A DNA stretch of 32,333 nucleotides from Bacteriovoracaceae bacterium (GTDB lineage: Bacteria; Bdellovibrionota; Bacteriovoracia; Bacteriovoracales; Bacteriovoracaceae). Positions 24,664-31,617 of the stretch are shown one piece after another (the first letter of the stretch is position 1; each line of letters begins with the position of its first letter). The position numbers and the translations under genes were made by a program. Under the pieces are notes generated by a model. The model was given only the letters and a program-made list of their open reading frames with translations. It was not told the DNA's origin and did not search any database. The DNA is taken from NCBI GenBank assembly GCA_947461145.1, contig CANHJD010000014.1, forward strand, positions 1 through 32,333, written 5' to 3'.

Positions 24664-25416
24664 TCACCTCTTACTATAGTCAAATGATTTTCTGGTAATG
24701 ATAAATTTATACCAAGTTCGCGGAAGAATGCTAATGAATCGTACAATTGAAGAAAAGAAAAAAGGAAAAGCATAAATCATCTTCTTTTTCTCAATGGCCT
24801 TCGCAATTAATTGAGCAGCCCTAGGTGCCTTGATAATAAACGGCATTGAATGACGATTAGTTGAGGTCAGAGGCGTTTCAACGAACCCAGGACAAATAGT
24901 CGTGACAGCAATATTAAATTGGCCAAGATCAAGGTGAAGGGATTCACAATATTTAAGAACGGCTGCTTTAGTTGCACTATAGGCCGAAACACCCGGCAAA
25001 CCGTTATATCCTGCGATTGAAGAGACTGCGACTAATTGTCCCCTCCCTCTAGGAATCATGATGTCCAGTGCTGCCTCAAAAGAATACATTACACCCAATA
25101 GGTTTACATGAACCATGTGATAGCTAGACTCAAAGTCCGGCACCTTACTTTTATTTTTATACCCAATACCTGCATTGGCTATAAGCAAGTCCAGACCTTC
25201 GGTCTTGGAAAATTCAGCAATAGAAGCTTTAAGTTGCTCCCTATTCGAAACATCTACTTCATAAAAGGAAATCTTGTTTTGATCACTTGAAAAAGCAGAG
25301 AGAAACTTTTGGCGGTCTCTGGCACAAATCCCAACCCTCCAGCCTTGATAAAGGTAGAGCTTGGCCAATTCAAAGCCAATTCCGGTGGTTCCCCCAGTAA
25401 TAAACACAGATTTCAT
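24664..25416 (-). CDS. Short-chain dehydrogenase/reductase (classical SDR)
   Basis: A 250-residue protein. It has the cofactor loop TGGTTGIGFELA, Arg after strand 2 (GICARDRQ), which favours NADP(H), NAG motif LLIANAGIG, catalytic Ser in AVSSIAGY, and the catalytic YSATKAA pair. CPGFVETPLT closes the active site. The C-terminus is hydrophobic (AFPFFFSSIVRFISILPRTW) and may attach to the membrane, as in SDRs acting on lipids. Substrate is unknown. AAAGGAGATG lies before the start. The small lipoprotein gene begins within 3 bases of its stop. Confidence 0.92.
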   Translation of the reverse strand: MKSVFITGGTTGIGFELAKLYLYQGWRVGICARDRQKFLSAFSSDQNKISFYEVDVSNREQLKASIAEFSKTEGLDLLIANAGIGYKNKSKVPDFESSYHMVHVNLLGVMYSFEAALDIMIPRGRGQLVAVSSIAGYNGLPGVSAYSATKAAVLKYCESLHLDLGQFNIAVTTICPGFVETPLTSTNRHSMPFIIKAPRAAQLIAKAIEKKKMIYAFPFFFSSIVRFISILPRTWYKFIITRKSFDYSKR

Positions 25417-25510
25417 GCATCTCCTTTAGAGCTTAAGAATGATAGCATGGAAATTTCTGGAGAAGCACCTGTGTTGCACCACAAAATAATGATATTTAGG
25501 GATTTGGTGC

Positions 25511-25539
25511 TTGACGAGGACACAGACTCTCTTTATATT
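25511..25539 (+). promoter_or_regulatory. Sigma-70 promoter of tRNA-Asp
   Basis: -35 TTGACG (25511-25516), 17-base spacer, -10 TATATT (25534-25539), each five of six consensus. The tRNA begins 20 bases after the -10. Confidence 0.85.
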
Positions 25540-25558
25540 TGATGAACATTTACACTCC

Positions 25559-25635
25559 GGGGGAGTAGTTAAGTTGGTTATAACGTCTGCCTGTCACGCA
25601 GAAGGCCGCGGGTTCGAGTCCCGTCTCTCCCGCCA
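25559..25635 (+). tRNA. tRNA-Asp (anticodon GTC)
   Basis: Acceptor GGGGGAG (25559-25565) pairs with CTCTCCC (25625-25631, one G-T). Anticodon stem TCTGC/GCAGA encloses CTGTCAC, anticodon GTC at 25593-25595. The T-arm GCGGG/CCCGT holds loop TTCGAGT. Discriminator G and an encoded CCA (25633-25635) complete a 77-base gene. Confidence 0.97.
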
Positions 25636-25655
25636 CTTTTAAATTTAAAATAATT

Positions 25656-25684
25656 AAAGCCACCCTTGCGGTGGCTTTTTTATT
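25656..25684 (+). terminator. Strong intrinsic terminator after tRNA-Asp
   Basis: AAAGCCACC (25656-25664) and GGTGGCTTT (25670-25678) form a perfect 9-bp stem with a 5-base loop and run into TTTTTT (25676-25681). It ends the tRNA-Asp transcript 20 bases after the CCA. Confidence 0.92.
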
Positions 25685-25689
25685 TTGCT

Positions 25690-25860
25690 TTAAAGAGGAT
25701 GGAGATTTTAGAGGATACGAATCTCTAGGAAGCAGTTCAAAGCGTGCGAGTTACGGCCAGAAGGACCAGGATGGGAAAAAGACGCCAAGTCTCTCACACC
25801 AATTTTTTATCCATCGCAATTTTTTTCAACGCAGTATAAAATGAAGTTAATCATTTATTA
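25690..25860. other. Unexplained, locally GC-richer intergenic block
   Basis: Between the tRNA-Asp terminator and the PilZ gene there is no long gene, but about 25725-25800 is visibly richer in G and C than its surroundings. Two plus-strand frames stay open across it: one ends HRNFFQRSIK before a TGA near 25851, another passes GPGWEKDAKSLTP. Neither has a good start with an SD site. It may be a small RNA, a decayed gene or a conserved post-tRNA spacer; I do not recognise it. Confidence 0.3.
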
Positions 25861-25891
25861 ACTCCTTTTATGGCCATGAGACTAATCTTGC

Positions 25892-26326
25892 ATGCTAAAA
25901 ACACTTTTTAAATATTTGGCCAAACAACTTTATAGAATTCCTTTTTTAAGAAAATTTCTAGACCCCTACATTCCCGTAGTCGAGCGTCGTCTTTATACTC
26001 GTCATTCTATTAATAAATTATCAGATGTCCTTTTCATCGCGAGTTGCGAAAATCTTGAAAATCATCAATTTTATTTAAAAGATATTTCCTTAGGAGGATT
26101 ATCTTTCTTTCTAGACTCCCACGAGCAAGAACAAATTTTTAAATCTGGAAAAATGGTAAAGATGTCCCTAACCTTTTTAGGATCAACTTTTGAAGGTCAG
26201 TGCCGAGTGGCTTTTTCGGCTAAAGGGTTTGCTGGTTGCCAAATTATTAGCAAGAAGCAAGAGTATAAGATGTTTGTTACAGAAAAGATGTCTGACTTAC
26301 TCGTTAAAAGTAGTCTCTTTAAATAA
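25892..26326 (+). CDS. PilZ-domain protein (putative cyclic-di-GMP receptor)
   Basis: A 144-residue protein. Residues 1-29 are a basic amphipathic helix region (LFKYLAKQLYRIPFLRKFLD) that could lie on the membrane. A PilZ domain follows: the RxxxR motif appears as ERRLYTRHS (about residues 32-40), and the (D/N)xSxxG motif as KDISLGGLSF (about 65-74). Both c-di-GMP-binding elements are intact, so binding is likely. In flagellar systems PilZ proteins such as YcgR act on MotA/FliG. Here the gene converges, with a 5-base gap, on the FliF/FliG-like gene. The SD site is poor. Confidence 0.85.
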   Translation: MLKTLFKYLAKQLYRIPFLRKFLDPYIPVVERRLYTRHSINKLSDVLFIASCENLENHQFYLKDISLGGLSFFLDSHEQEQIFKSGKMVKMSLTFLGSTFEGQCRVAFSAKGFAGCQIISKKQEYKMFVTEKMSDLLVKSSLFK

Positions 26327-26331
26327 ATCTT

Positions 26332-28257
26332 TTATCCCACAACCTTAAACTCTCTTTTAACGGCGTACTTATTGGCCAGATCGTTGGACCAATTAGTGAT
26401 AATTGCATCAAGCTTGCCTTGATGAGTGGTGTTTTTTCTCAAGAAAGTTCTCATATGAGAAACAAAATTCTTGGAAATTAGCTCAGAATTAGCACTAATA
26501 AACGTGAGCCTAGAAGAATCTTCGCAGATACGCTCATAATCAAGCTCATAGATATCTCTGGCCTTACTGCCCTGAGGCGCAAACGCATCAAGGTAAAAAT
26601 CTTTTTCTTCTGAAGAAAGTGTCTCTAAATACTCAATGCGTTTTTGTGAATCAAACTGCAGCATCGCCTCTTTAAGGACTTCAGTAGGAAGAAGTGGAAT
26701 CAGCTGAGATGGGAAATTTCTTAGAGCGCAAAGGCGAACGGAGTGAGAATTCCCATGACGAGCAATGGCCTCATAGATCGTTCCCTCTGTAGAAGGCCCT
26801 GCCTCCGGAATAATCTGTTTTAATTTCTCTAAAGTCGGACTGAAAAGTTCGATGTCAGTAAATTTAGGTAGTACTGTTTTAAGATACTGTGAATCTGATG
26901 AATTGGACGATACTAGTGCCTCAGACAAAACGAATTTCTTTTTTTCTTCAGTCAAATGATCAAGAATTAATCCTAAAAATTGTGCCGTTAATTTTGAAAA
27001 CAAGTAAGAGATTGTATCTGGGTGTGCTGTGATGAGTTCCGCAGCTTTTTGAGGCGACAATGCTAAAAGCATATTCTGAAGCTCTGGATCATCAATTTTC
27101 TCACCCTTAAGAATTTCATCTCTAACTTGTGAGCCAATATAATCTTTTGCCTTATTTATTTCAGAAGTTTTTAGAGAATTACTCACAACTGTTCTTAGCT
27201 TCACTCTCTCATCTTCGGCCAAATGACTCACAAGATTTGTTAACTTCTCATTTGGTAATTCTTCTACGAGATAACTTAATGCCAAGACTTGAGACTCATT
27301 TGACTCTCGGATCCAGACTCTAATAAGTGAAACACATTCTCTTGGAGCATTTTCAAGATAATTCACAAATCTCTCCAGGACACTTTGTGAAACTGCAACG
27401 GGAGCGTCTGCTGCATTAGCTTTACCGCCGCTTGAAGATTCATCATCTGATTTTGAGTTATTCTCCATCGTGATAGTTTGTGAATTTGGCCCGACATCTT
27501 GAAGAATTTGTTGGTATTTTTTTAGTAAAAGGAAACCAAAAATTCCAAGCAAAGTGACAGCAATGATAAGGCCAAGTGGGAGCTGAAACCTCTCGAGCAC
27601 ATTAACAATTTTTTTCCATTGAGGATCTTCAACCTTAATTGGTGCCTTAACTTTTGGCATAACTCTTGAAAGCTTAAAATTCATGTATTCAAAAGTAAAA
27701 CTGGGAGACTGATTCGGTAAATCAAAGTTAATTTCTCGGACTAGTTTTTCAAGTCTTTCTCGGGCATCTGGTAATATTCCATCAGTCACTTTCAAAGAAA
27801 CACTGACGTGATCGATATTTTTATAAACATCAACCGCATTATTGTATTTCCAGATATTTTCGAAAATATTTGGTTTGATTTCAACAACTGGTGTAATTTG
27901 ATCTTTAAATTCCTCAAGTAGAGGAGCTTCTAATCCCATTTTTTGGAAGACTACATATCCGTAAGGGTCCTGCTCAGCAACAGTACTTGGTCGAATAGTT
28001 TTGGGTTTTTCAACCGGCTTATTTGTTGCTTTTACGGCATAAAAGTCAGGCATTTCGGGAGTTACTAGCTCAATGGTGACATTAAAATAATACTCATTTT
28101 TAGTAAGCATCGTCGCCAGAACACCCTCTAGCTTTGATTCGATATTTTTCTTAACAACACTTTTTTGCCATTCAAGTGATGGAAGAATCTCTGGCTTGCT
28201 TTGCGCAAATGTCTGAGTGCAGAAAGTAAGGGCCACTAATATAAAAAGCTTGATCAT
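26332..28257 (-). CDS. FliF (C-terminal half)-FliG-like fusion protein
   Basis: A 641-residue protein. Signal peptide 1-18. Residues ~30-62 (WQKSVVKKNIESKLEGVLAT) and 148-195 (DHVSVSLKVTDGILPDARER then FTFEYMNF) match the periplasmic FliF segment just before its second membrane helix. One membrane span lies at 226-245. After an Asp/Ser-rich linker, residues 294-318 (LERFVNYLENAPRECVSLIR then VWIRES) look like the FliF C-terminal tail that binds FliG. From ~321 to 640 the protein is all-helical, with FliG/armadillo-like repeats (LALSPQKAAELITAHPDTIS, ILDHLTEEKKKFVLSEAL). FliF's N-terminal ring domains and first membrane span are absent. It would form a rotor- or stator-binding base in the inner membrane. 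Coupled by ATGA to the PEGA-TPR gene. The fusion call rests on pattern recognition. Confidence 0.6.
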   Translation of the reverse strand: MIKLFILVALTFCTQTFAQSKPEILPSLEWQKSVVKKNIESKLEGVLATMLTKNEYYFNVTIELVTPEMPDFYAVKATNKPVEKPKTIRPSTVAEQDPYGYVVFQKMGLEAPLLEEFKDQITPVVEIKPNIFENIWKYNNAVDVYKNIDHVSVSLKVTDGILPDARERLEKLVREINFDLPNQSPSFTFEYMNFKLSRVMPKVKAPIKVEDPQWKKIVNVLERFQLPLGLIIAVTLLGIFGFLLLKKYQQILQDVGPNSQTITMENNSKSDDESSSGGKANAADAPVAVSQSVLERFVNYLENAPRECVSLIRVWIRESNESQVLALSYLVEELPNEKLTNLVSHLAEDERVKLRTVVSNSLKTSEINKAKDYIGSQVRDEILKGEKIDDPELQNMLLALSPQKAAELITAHPDTISYLFSKLTAQFLGLILDHLTEEKKKFVLSEALVSSNSSDSQYLKTVLPKFTDIELFSPTLEKLKQIIPEAGPSTEGTIYEAIARHGNSHSVRLCALRNFPSQLIPLLPTEVLKEAMLQFDSQKRIEYLETLSSEEKDFYLDAFAPQGSKARDIYELDYERICEDSSRLTFISANSELISKNFVSHMRTFLRKNTTHQGKLDAIITNWSNDLANKYAVKREFKVVG

Positions 28258-28871
28258 AATTTGTCCTTATCACTTTTCTGAATCTTGCTCTCTAGGTAAG
28301 CCTTCATTTGCTGAGCAATTTTATTTTGAGGATTTAAGGTGAAGGCTTTGCGATACTCAGCGAGAGCAACATTAAAATCTTTATTAAGATAATTAACACT
28401 TCCCTTCATCTCAAACACGCTTGAAACATTTGGAAACTTAAGTTCCAAGGCATTCAGTCTCATCATTGCGCCCTTCAAATCTTTTGCACGGACCAAACGC
28501 TGAGCTTCAAATAACTCAGAAACTAACAAGTCAATATCAGGATTTGCTTTATCCTCAATTGCAGGCTCTAGAACAACTTGCCAGGTAAAATCTTCTTTTG
28601 CCGAAGAGGCAACAAGAAGTTTATAGGACTCAAAACCCTGCTTTATAAGTTCAATTTTAAACGCAACTCCGTTCGTTATAGACTCAATTTGAGAGTGGTC
28701 TATTTCAAGAGGAGTCACTCCAACTTTTGTCTGTGCCCCACCCTGAGAGGCCTGTACCATGACCAGGGCACCAGCAGGCTCTGATTTTATGATAAATTTC
28801 CCAGCGAAAGCTTGAGAAGCCATGACCGACAAAAACATACAAGCAATCAGATAAGTTTTTAAATACTTCAT
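28254..28871 (-). CDS. Periplasmic PEGA-domain and TPR protein
   Basis: A 205-residue protein. Signal peptide ends near QAFA (residue 23). Residues ~25-110 form a PEGA-type beta-sandwich: GKFIIKSEPAGALVMVQ, KVGVTPLEID, VAFKIELIKQGFESYKLLV. Residues ~115-200 are helical TPR repeats (AKDLKGAMMRLNALELKFPN, NYLNKDFNVALAEYRKAFTL, NPQNKIAQQM). PEGA domains occur in surface-linked proteins and TPRs bind protein partners, so it is a plausible periplasmic adaptor. Its stop overlaps the start of the FliF/FliG-like gene by 4 bases, a strong hint that the two work in one complex. Confidence 0.8.
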   Translation of the reverse strand: MKYLKTYLIACMFLSVMASQAFAGKFIIKSEPAGALVMVQASQGGAQTKVGVTPLEIDHSQIESITNGVAFKIELIKQGFESYKLLVASSAKEDFTWQVVLEPAIEDKANPDIDLLVSELFEAQRLVRAKDLKGAMMRLNALELKFPNVSSVFEMKGSVNYLNKDFNVALAEYRKAFTLNPQNKIAQQMKAYLESKIQKSDKDKL

Positions 28872-28933
28872 ATGACTTATTTTCTCATTTTAAAATTTCT
28901 TAGTTAATGCCAGCAAATTTTGCCTAAAAGTTC

Positions 28934-29524
28934 TTACTCCAATTGAGTGATGACACCCAATGAGGCAGAGTAAGATAACTGAGAACTATTAATTCCGAAG
29001 CCCTTTGCGGCAAAAGCGTCAAGCTTGACCGCCCATCTCTCATTTATTTGCCTGATCAGGCCTCCCTGAAGGCCCAAAAGTAAGCTAAAATCACTCTTCT
29101 TCGCTGTTTCTAATCGATAAACCGCTAGGCCTGAGCCAATATGGGGGCCCCAAAAATACTGAGTTTTTGGACGAATCAATACTGAAGAAGTTCCATCAAC
29201 CATTTTATAGGCACCACTTAGAGAATCATTGAAAAGATTTAATCCCACAAGAAGTGAATAGAGACCAGTTCCTAGTTCTGAAACTACAGGCACAGAAGAG
29301 CGAATAAAATACGAACGCCGGATTGATTTATAAAATGGGTACTCCAAACCAAGATTCACTGAGGTTCCCGAAAAAGACCCACCAGAAGATTTAGAGAGAT
29401 CAGTCAGGGATATACTGCTCATTCCAATAAAAGTATTCAGCTCCTTGAGGAATGCACCAGAAACTTTTTCTTCGGCCCAGGAAATGGAAATAGTTAGGAG
29501 TAAAAGGAAGAGGATCAATTTCAT
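28934..29524 (-). CDS. Small outer-membrane beta-barrel protein
   Basis: A 196-residue protein. Signal peptide MKLILFLLLLTISISWA. The mature protein is made of alternating polar/hydrophobic strands with Gly and aromatic residues: GTSVNLGLEYPFYKS, GLYSLLVGLNLFN, YFWGPHIGSGLAVYRLE, SDFSLLLGLQGGLIRQINE and SASLGVITQLE. Length and pattern suit an 8-strand OmpA/OmpW-like barrel. No specific family is recognised. It starts 2 bases after the preceding gene stops and is followed, after 62 bases, by the PEGA-TPR gene. Confidence 0.7.
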   Translation of the reverse strand: MKLILFLLLLTISISWAEEKVSGAFLKELNTFIGMSSISLTDLSKSSGGSFSGTSVNLGLEYPFYKSIRRSYFIRSSVPVVSELGTGLYSLLVGLNLFNDSLSGAYKMVDGTSSVLIRPKTQYFWGPHIGSGLAVYRLETAKKSDFSLLLGLQGGLIRQINERWAVKLDAFAAKGFGINSSQLSYSASLGVITQLE

Positions 29525-29526
29525 TA

Positions 29527-30783
29527 TTAAAAACCTATTGGATAATAAACACCTAAGCTGATTCTATCATCACTATTAGAAAATTTATAAGAGCTAATAA
29601 TTTGAGTTGAATAGGATGAATACCTTAGCCCTGCATGAAAGTTTTTAAAGACTCTTGATCCAGCAAATATCTCGTAGCCTGAAGAGCTAACTTGAGAATT
29701 AGAAACACCAGTAAAATTAATCTGGCTTAGGAGTGATTTAAAGAAATTTAAACTGAAATAAAATTTTCTTTTGAAATAATATATATTTGAATCAATTCCT
29801 AATTGCGCCCACAACGTTTTGAGAGTCCCCACTTCAATATCACTAGCGATGGCGTAGTAATTCACAAAAGAAGAGTTTTCAAGTGCGAGGCCACCAAGAA
29901 ATCCATAACTTTTATTCATTCTTTTATTATATAGCGCAGAAAGCGCCCAATTTGACGGGGACTTCTCAAAATTTTTAGAAATGATCTGTCCATAACGAGC
30001 ATTAAATATCATAGGATTTTGATCAGTCTCGCTATACTTCCAGTAAATCCCCAGTTCCAAGTTCAAATTCATCATTTCACTCGTGACATCTTTCAACTGG
30101 CCAGATGATTCAATTGTTTGTTTTTGAAAATAACTACCAAGCTTATAGGCAAAATTACTAGGCCTTACATCTTCTGAACTGGGCGTATTACTTTTTTTTT
30201 TTCCATCTAGCAAAGAAGTTTCATTTACAGGATTATTTGCCGGAAGAGGTGCTACTGGCTTTACTTCTGGTACACCTGGTGAAGTACTTTCCGGGGGAGT
30301 TGGAAGATCCTTAAATTCATCAATGAGTTTAATTTTTTCTTTATATTTTTCACCAAAGACTATCTGTAGAACCATAATTCGTATTGCGTAGAGAAGTCTT
30401 TTACTTGAAACCATTTGAACATTTACTGACCGGACAGTTTTAGCTATTTTGGGATTAATAAGCTCCATTTCAATATGATAAAAACCTGGTCTTTCACTAG
30501 GAGTCAAAATACTTTTAAGTTCGTAGAGCCTAATTTTTAAGTCCTGAATTTTTGTTTCCTGCGAGAGCATGATTTCAAATTTTCGGGTCGTGAGGACTGT
30601 TTGAATCATCACCTGCTGAATCCCCTGCCGATCTTTCTCTAGTTCAGCAGTCAACTTTACCGGTTGAATAAACATATAAAGTTCAGATTTCTTCTCCTCT
30701 GCGAAGGAAACATGAATTCCTAAAAGGAGGAAAATCATGAGTGATCGCAAAAGGGATTTATTTACATCTCGAAATAGTTTCAT
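29527..30783 (-). CDS. Exported protein with periplasmic domain, proline-rich linker and outer-membrane barrel
   Basis: A 418-residue protein. Signal peptide covers residues ~12-28 (LRSLMIFLLLGIHVSFA). Residues 30-155 form an alpha/beta domain (LYMFIQPVKLTAELEKDRQG, QVMIQTVLTTRKFEIMLSQE, FYHIEMELINPKIAKTV) that recalls periplasmic CsgG/LpoB-type domains, without clear homology. Residues ~165-205 are a Pro/Ser-rich linker. From ~210 amphipathic strands with aromatic girdles follow, ending GVYYPIGF with a terminal Phe as in outer-membrane barrels. It is the first gene of the minus-strand operon and diverges from motA with 37 bases between the start codons, so both are probably controlled together. 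Confidence 0.65.
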   Translation of the reverse strand: MKLFRDVNKSLLRSLMIFLLLGIHVSFAEEKKSELYMFIQPVKLTAELEKDRQGIQQVMIQTVLTTRKFEIMLSQETKIQDLKIRLYELKSILTPSERPGFYHIEMELINPKIAKTVRSVNVQMVSSKRLLYAIRIMVLQIVFGEKYKEKIKLIDEFKDLPTPPESTSPGVPEVKPVAPLPANNPVNETSLLDGKKKSNTPSSEDVRPSNFAYKLGSYFQKQTIESSGQLKDVTSEMMNLNLELGIYWKYSETDQNPMIFNARYGQIISKNFEKSPSNWALSALYNKRMNKSYGFLGGLALENSSFVNYYAIASDIEVGTLKTLWAQLGIDSNIYYFKRKFYFSLNFFKSLLSQINFTGVSNSQVSSSGYEIFAGSRVFKNFHAGLRYSSYSTQIISSYKFSNSDDRISLGVYYPIGF

Positions 30784-30820
30784 TACCTTTTTAATGTAGC
30801 ATTAAATCTAGGAATCATGC

Positions 30821-31612
30821 ATGAATATATTTTCTATTCTTGGTTTTATCATGGCTTCGGCCGTGTTGTTCATCGGGCTTCGTCTTTCAACAGATGATCT
30901 AGCGATGTTTTGGGATGTACCAAGTGTCTTTATCGTTTTGGGTGGAACACTTGCCTCAACAGCAATTGCCTTTCAACTTGATCGAATTTTAGTTCTTTTT
31001 AAAACCTTCTTTAAAATTATTTTCCAAAACAGTGTATCAAAAAACTCTGGCATCATTGTTGAGATTATTAAAGTTGGAGATTCTTACAGAAAAGGCACTC
31101 AACTAGAAGCCCTTGCCGCAAAAGTATCTGATCCCTTCCTTAAAGAGGGACTTATCATGGTAGCCGATGGGATTATTAAATCTGAACAGATTTTAAAAAT
31201 TCTTGAAGATCGTGCAAATAACCAAGATGTAGAAAGACGTGAAGAAGCAAATAAATTAAAACTCATTGGAAAATTTGCTCCTGCCTTTGGAATGATGGGA
31301 ACAACGATTGGGATGATCGTTCTCCTCGCTAATCTTGGTGGAGCAGATGCTGTGAAAAAAGTTGGTCCAGCAATGGGAATTTGTCTTATCACAACTTTCT
31401 ACGGTGTGGTCATTGCAAACCTTGCTTTCATACCAGTTGCAGAAAATTTAATTAATCACTCCAAAGCACAGTATCTTAAAGACTCTATTATAATTGAAGG
31501 GATTCGTCTTATCATGCTGAAGGAAAATCCTGTTATTTTGGCGGAGGAATTAAACTCCTTCCTTTCACCAAAAGAGCGAATTAACTGGAAAGATATTGTG
31601 ACTAAAGGTTAA
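30821..31612 (+). CDS. motA: MotA-family stator ion-channel subunit
   Basis: A 263-residue protein of PomA/MotA type with four membrane helices. Helices 1-2: ILGFIMASAVLFIGLRLS and DVPSVFIVLGGTLASTAIAF. The cytoplasmic loop holds DSYRKGTQLEAL, with Arg90 and Glu97 at positions where MotA/PomA charges meet FliG. Helices 3-4: KFAPAFGMMGTTIGMIVLLA (Pro154) and CLITTFYGVVIANLAFIPVA (Pro205); both functional prolines are conserved. The C-terminus NPVILAEELNSFLSPKERI is typical of stator MotA. It lacks the long tail of Zorya ZorA. TAGGA (30809-30813) precedes the ATG. motB starts 5 bases after its stop. Confidence 0.95.
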   Translation: MNIFSILGFIMASAVLFIGLRLSTDDLAMFWDVPSVFIVLGGTLASTAIAFQLDRILVLFKTFFKIIFQNSVSKNSGIIVEIIKVGDSYRKGTQLEALAAKVSDPFLKEGLIMVADGIIKSEQILKILEDRANNQDVERREEANKLKLIGKFAPAFGMMGTTIGMIVLLANLGGADAVKKVGPAMGICLITTFYGVVIANLAFIPVAENLINHSKAQYLKDSIIIEGIRLIMLKENPVILAEELNSFLSPKERINWKDIVTKG

Positions 31613-31617
31613 TACTT

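Noticed and set aside
24459-24698. Plus-strand frame opposite the small lipoprotein gene
   Set aside because: The minus-strand lipoprotein has a proper SD site, signal peptide and lipobox; the plus frame has none.
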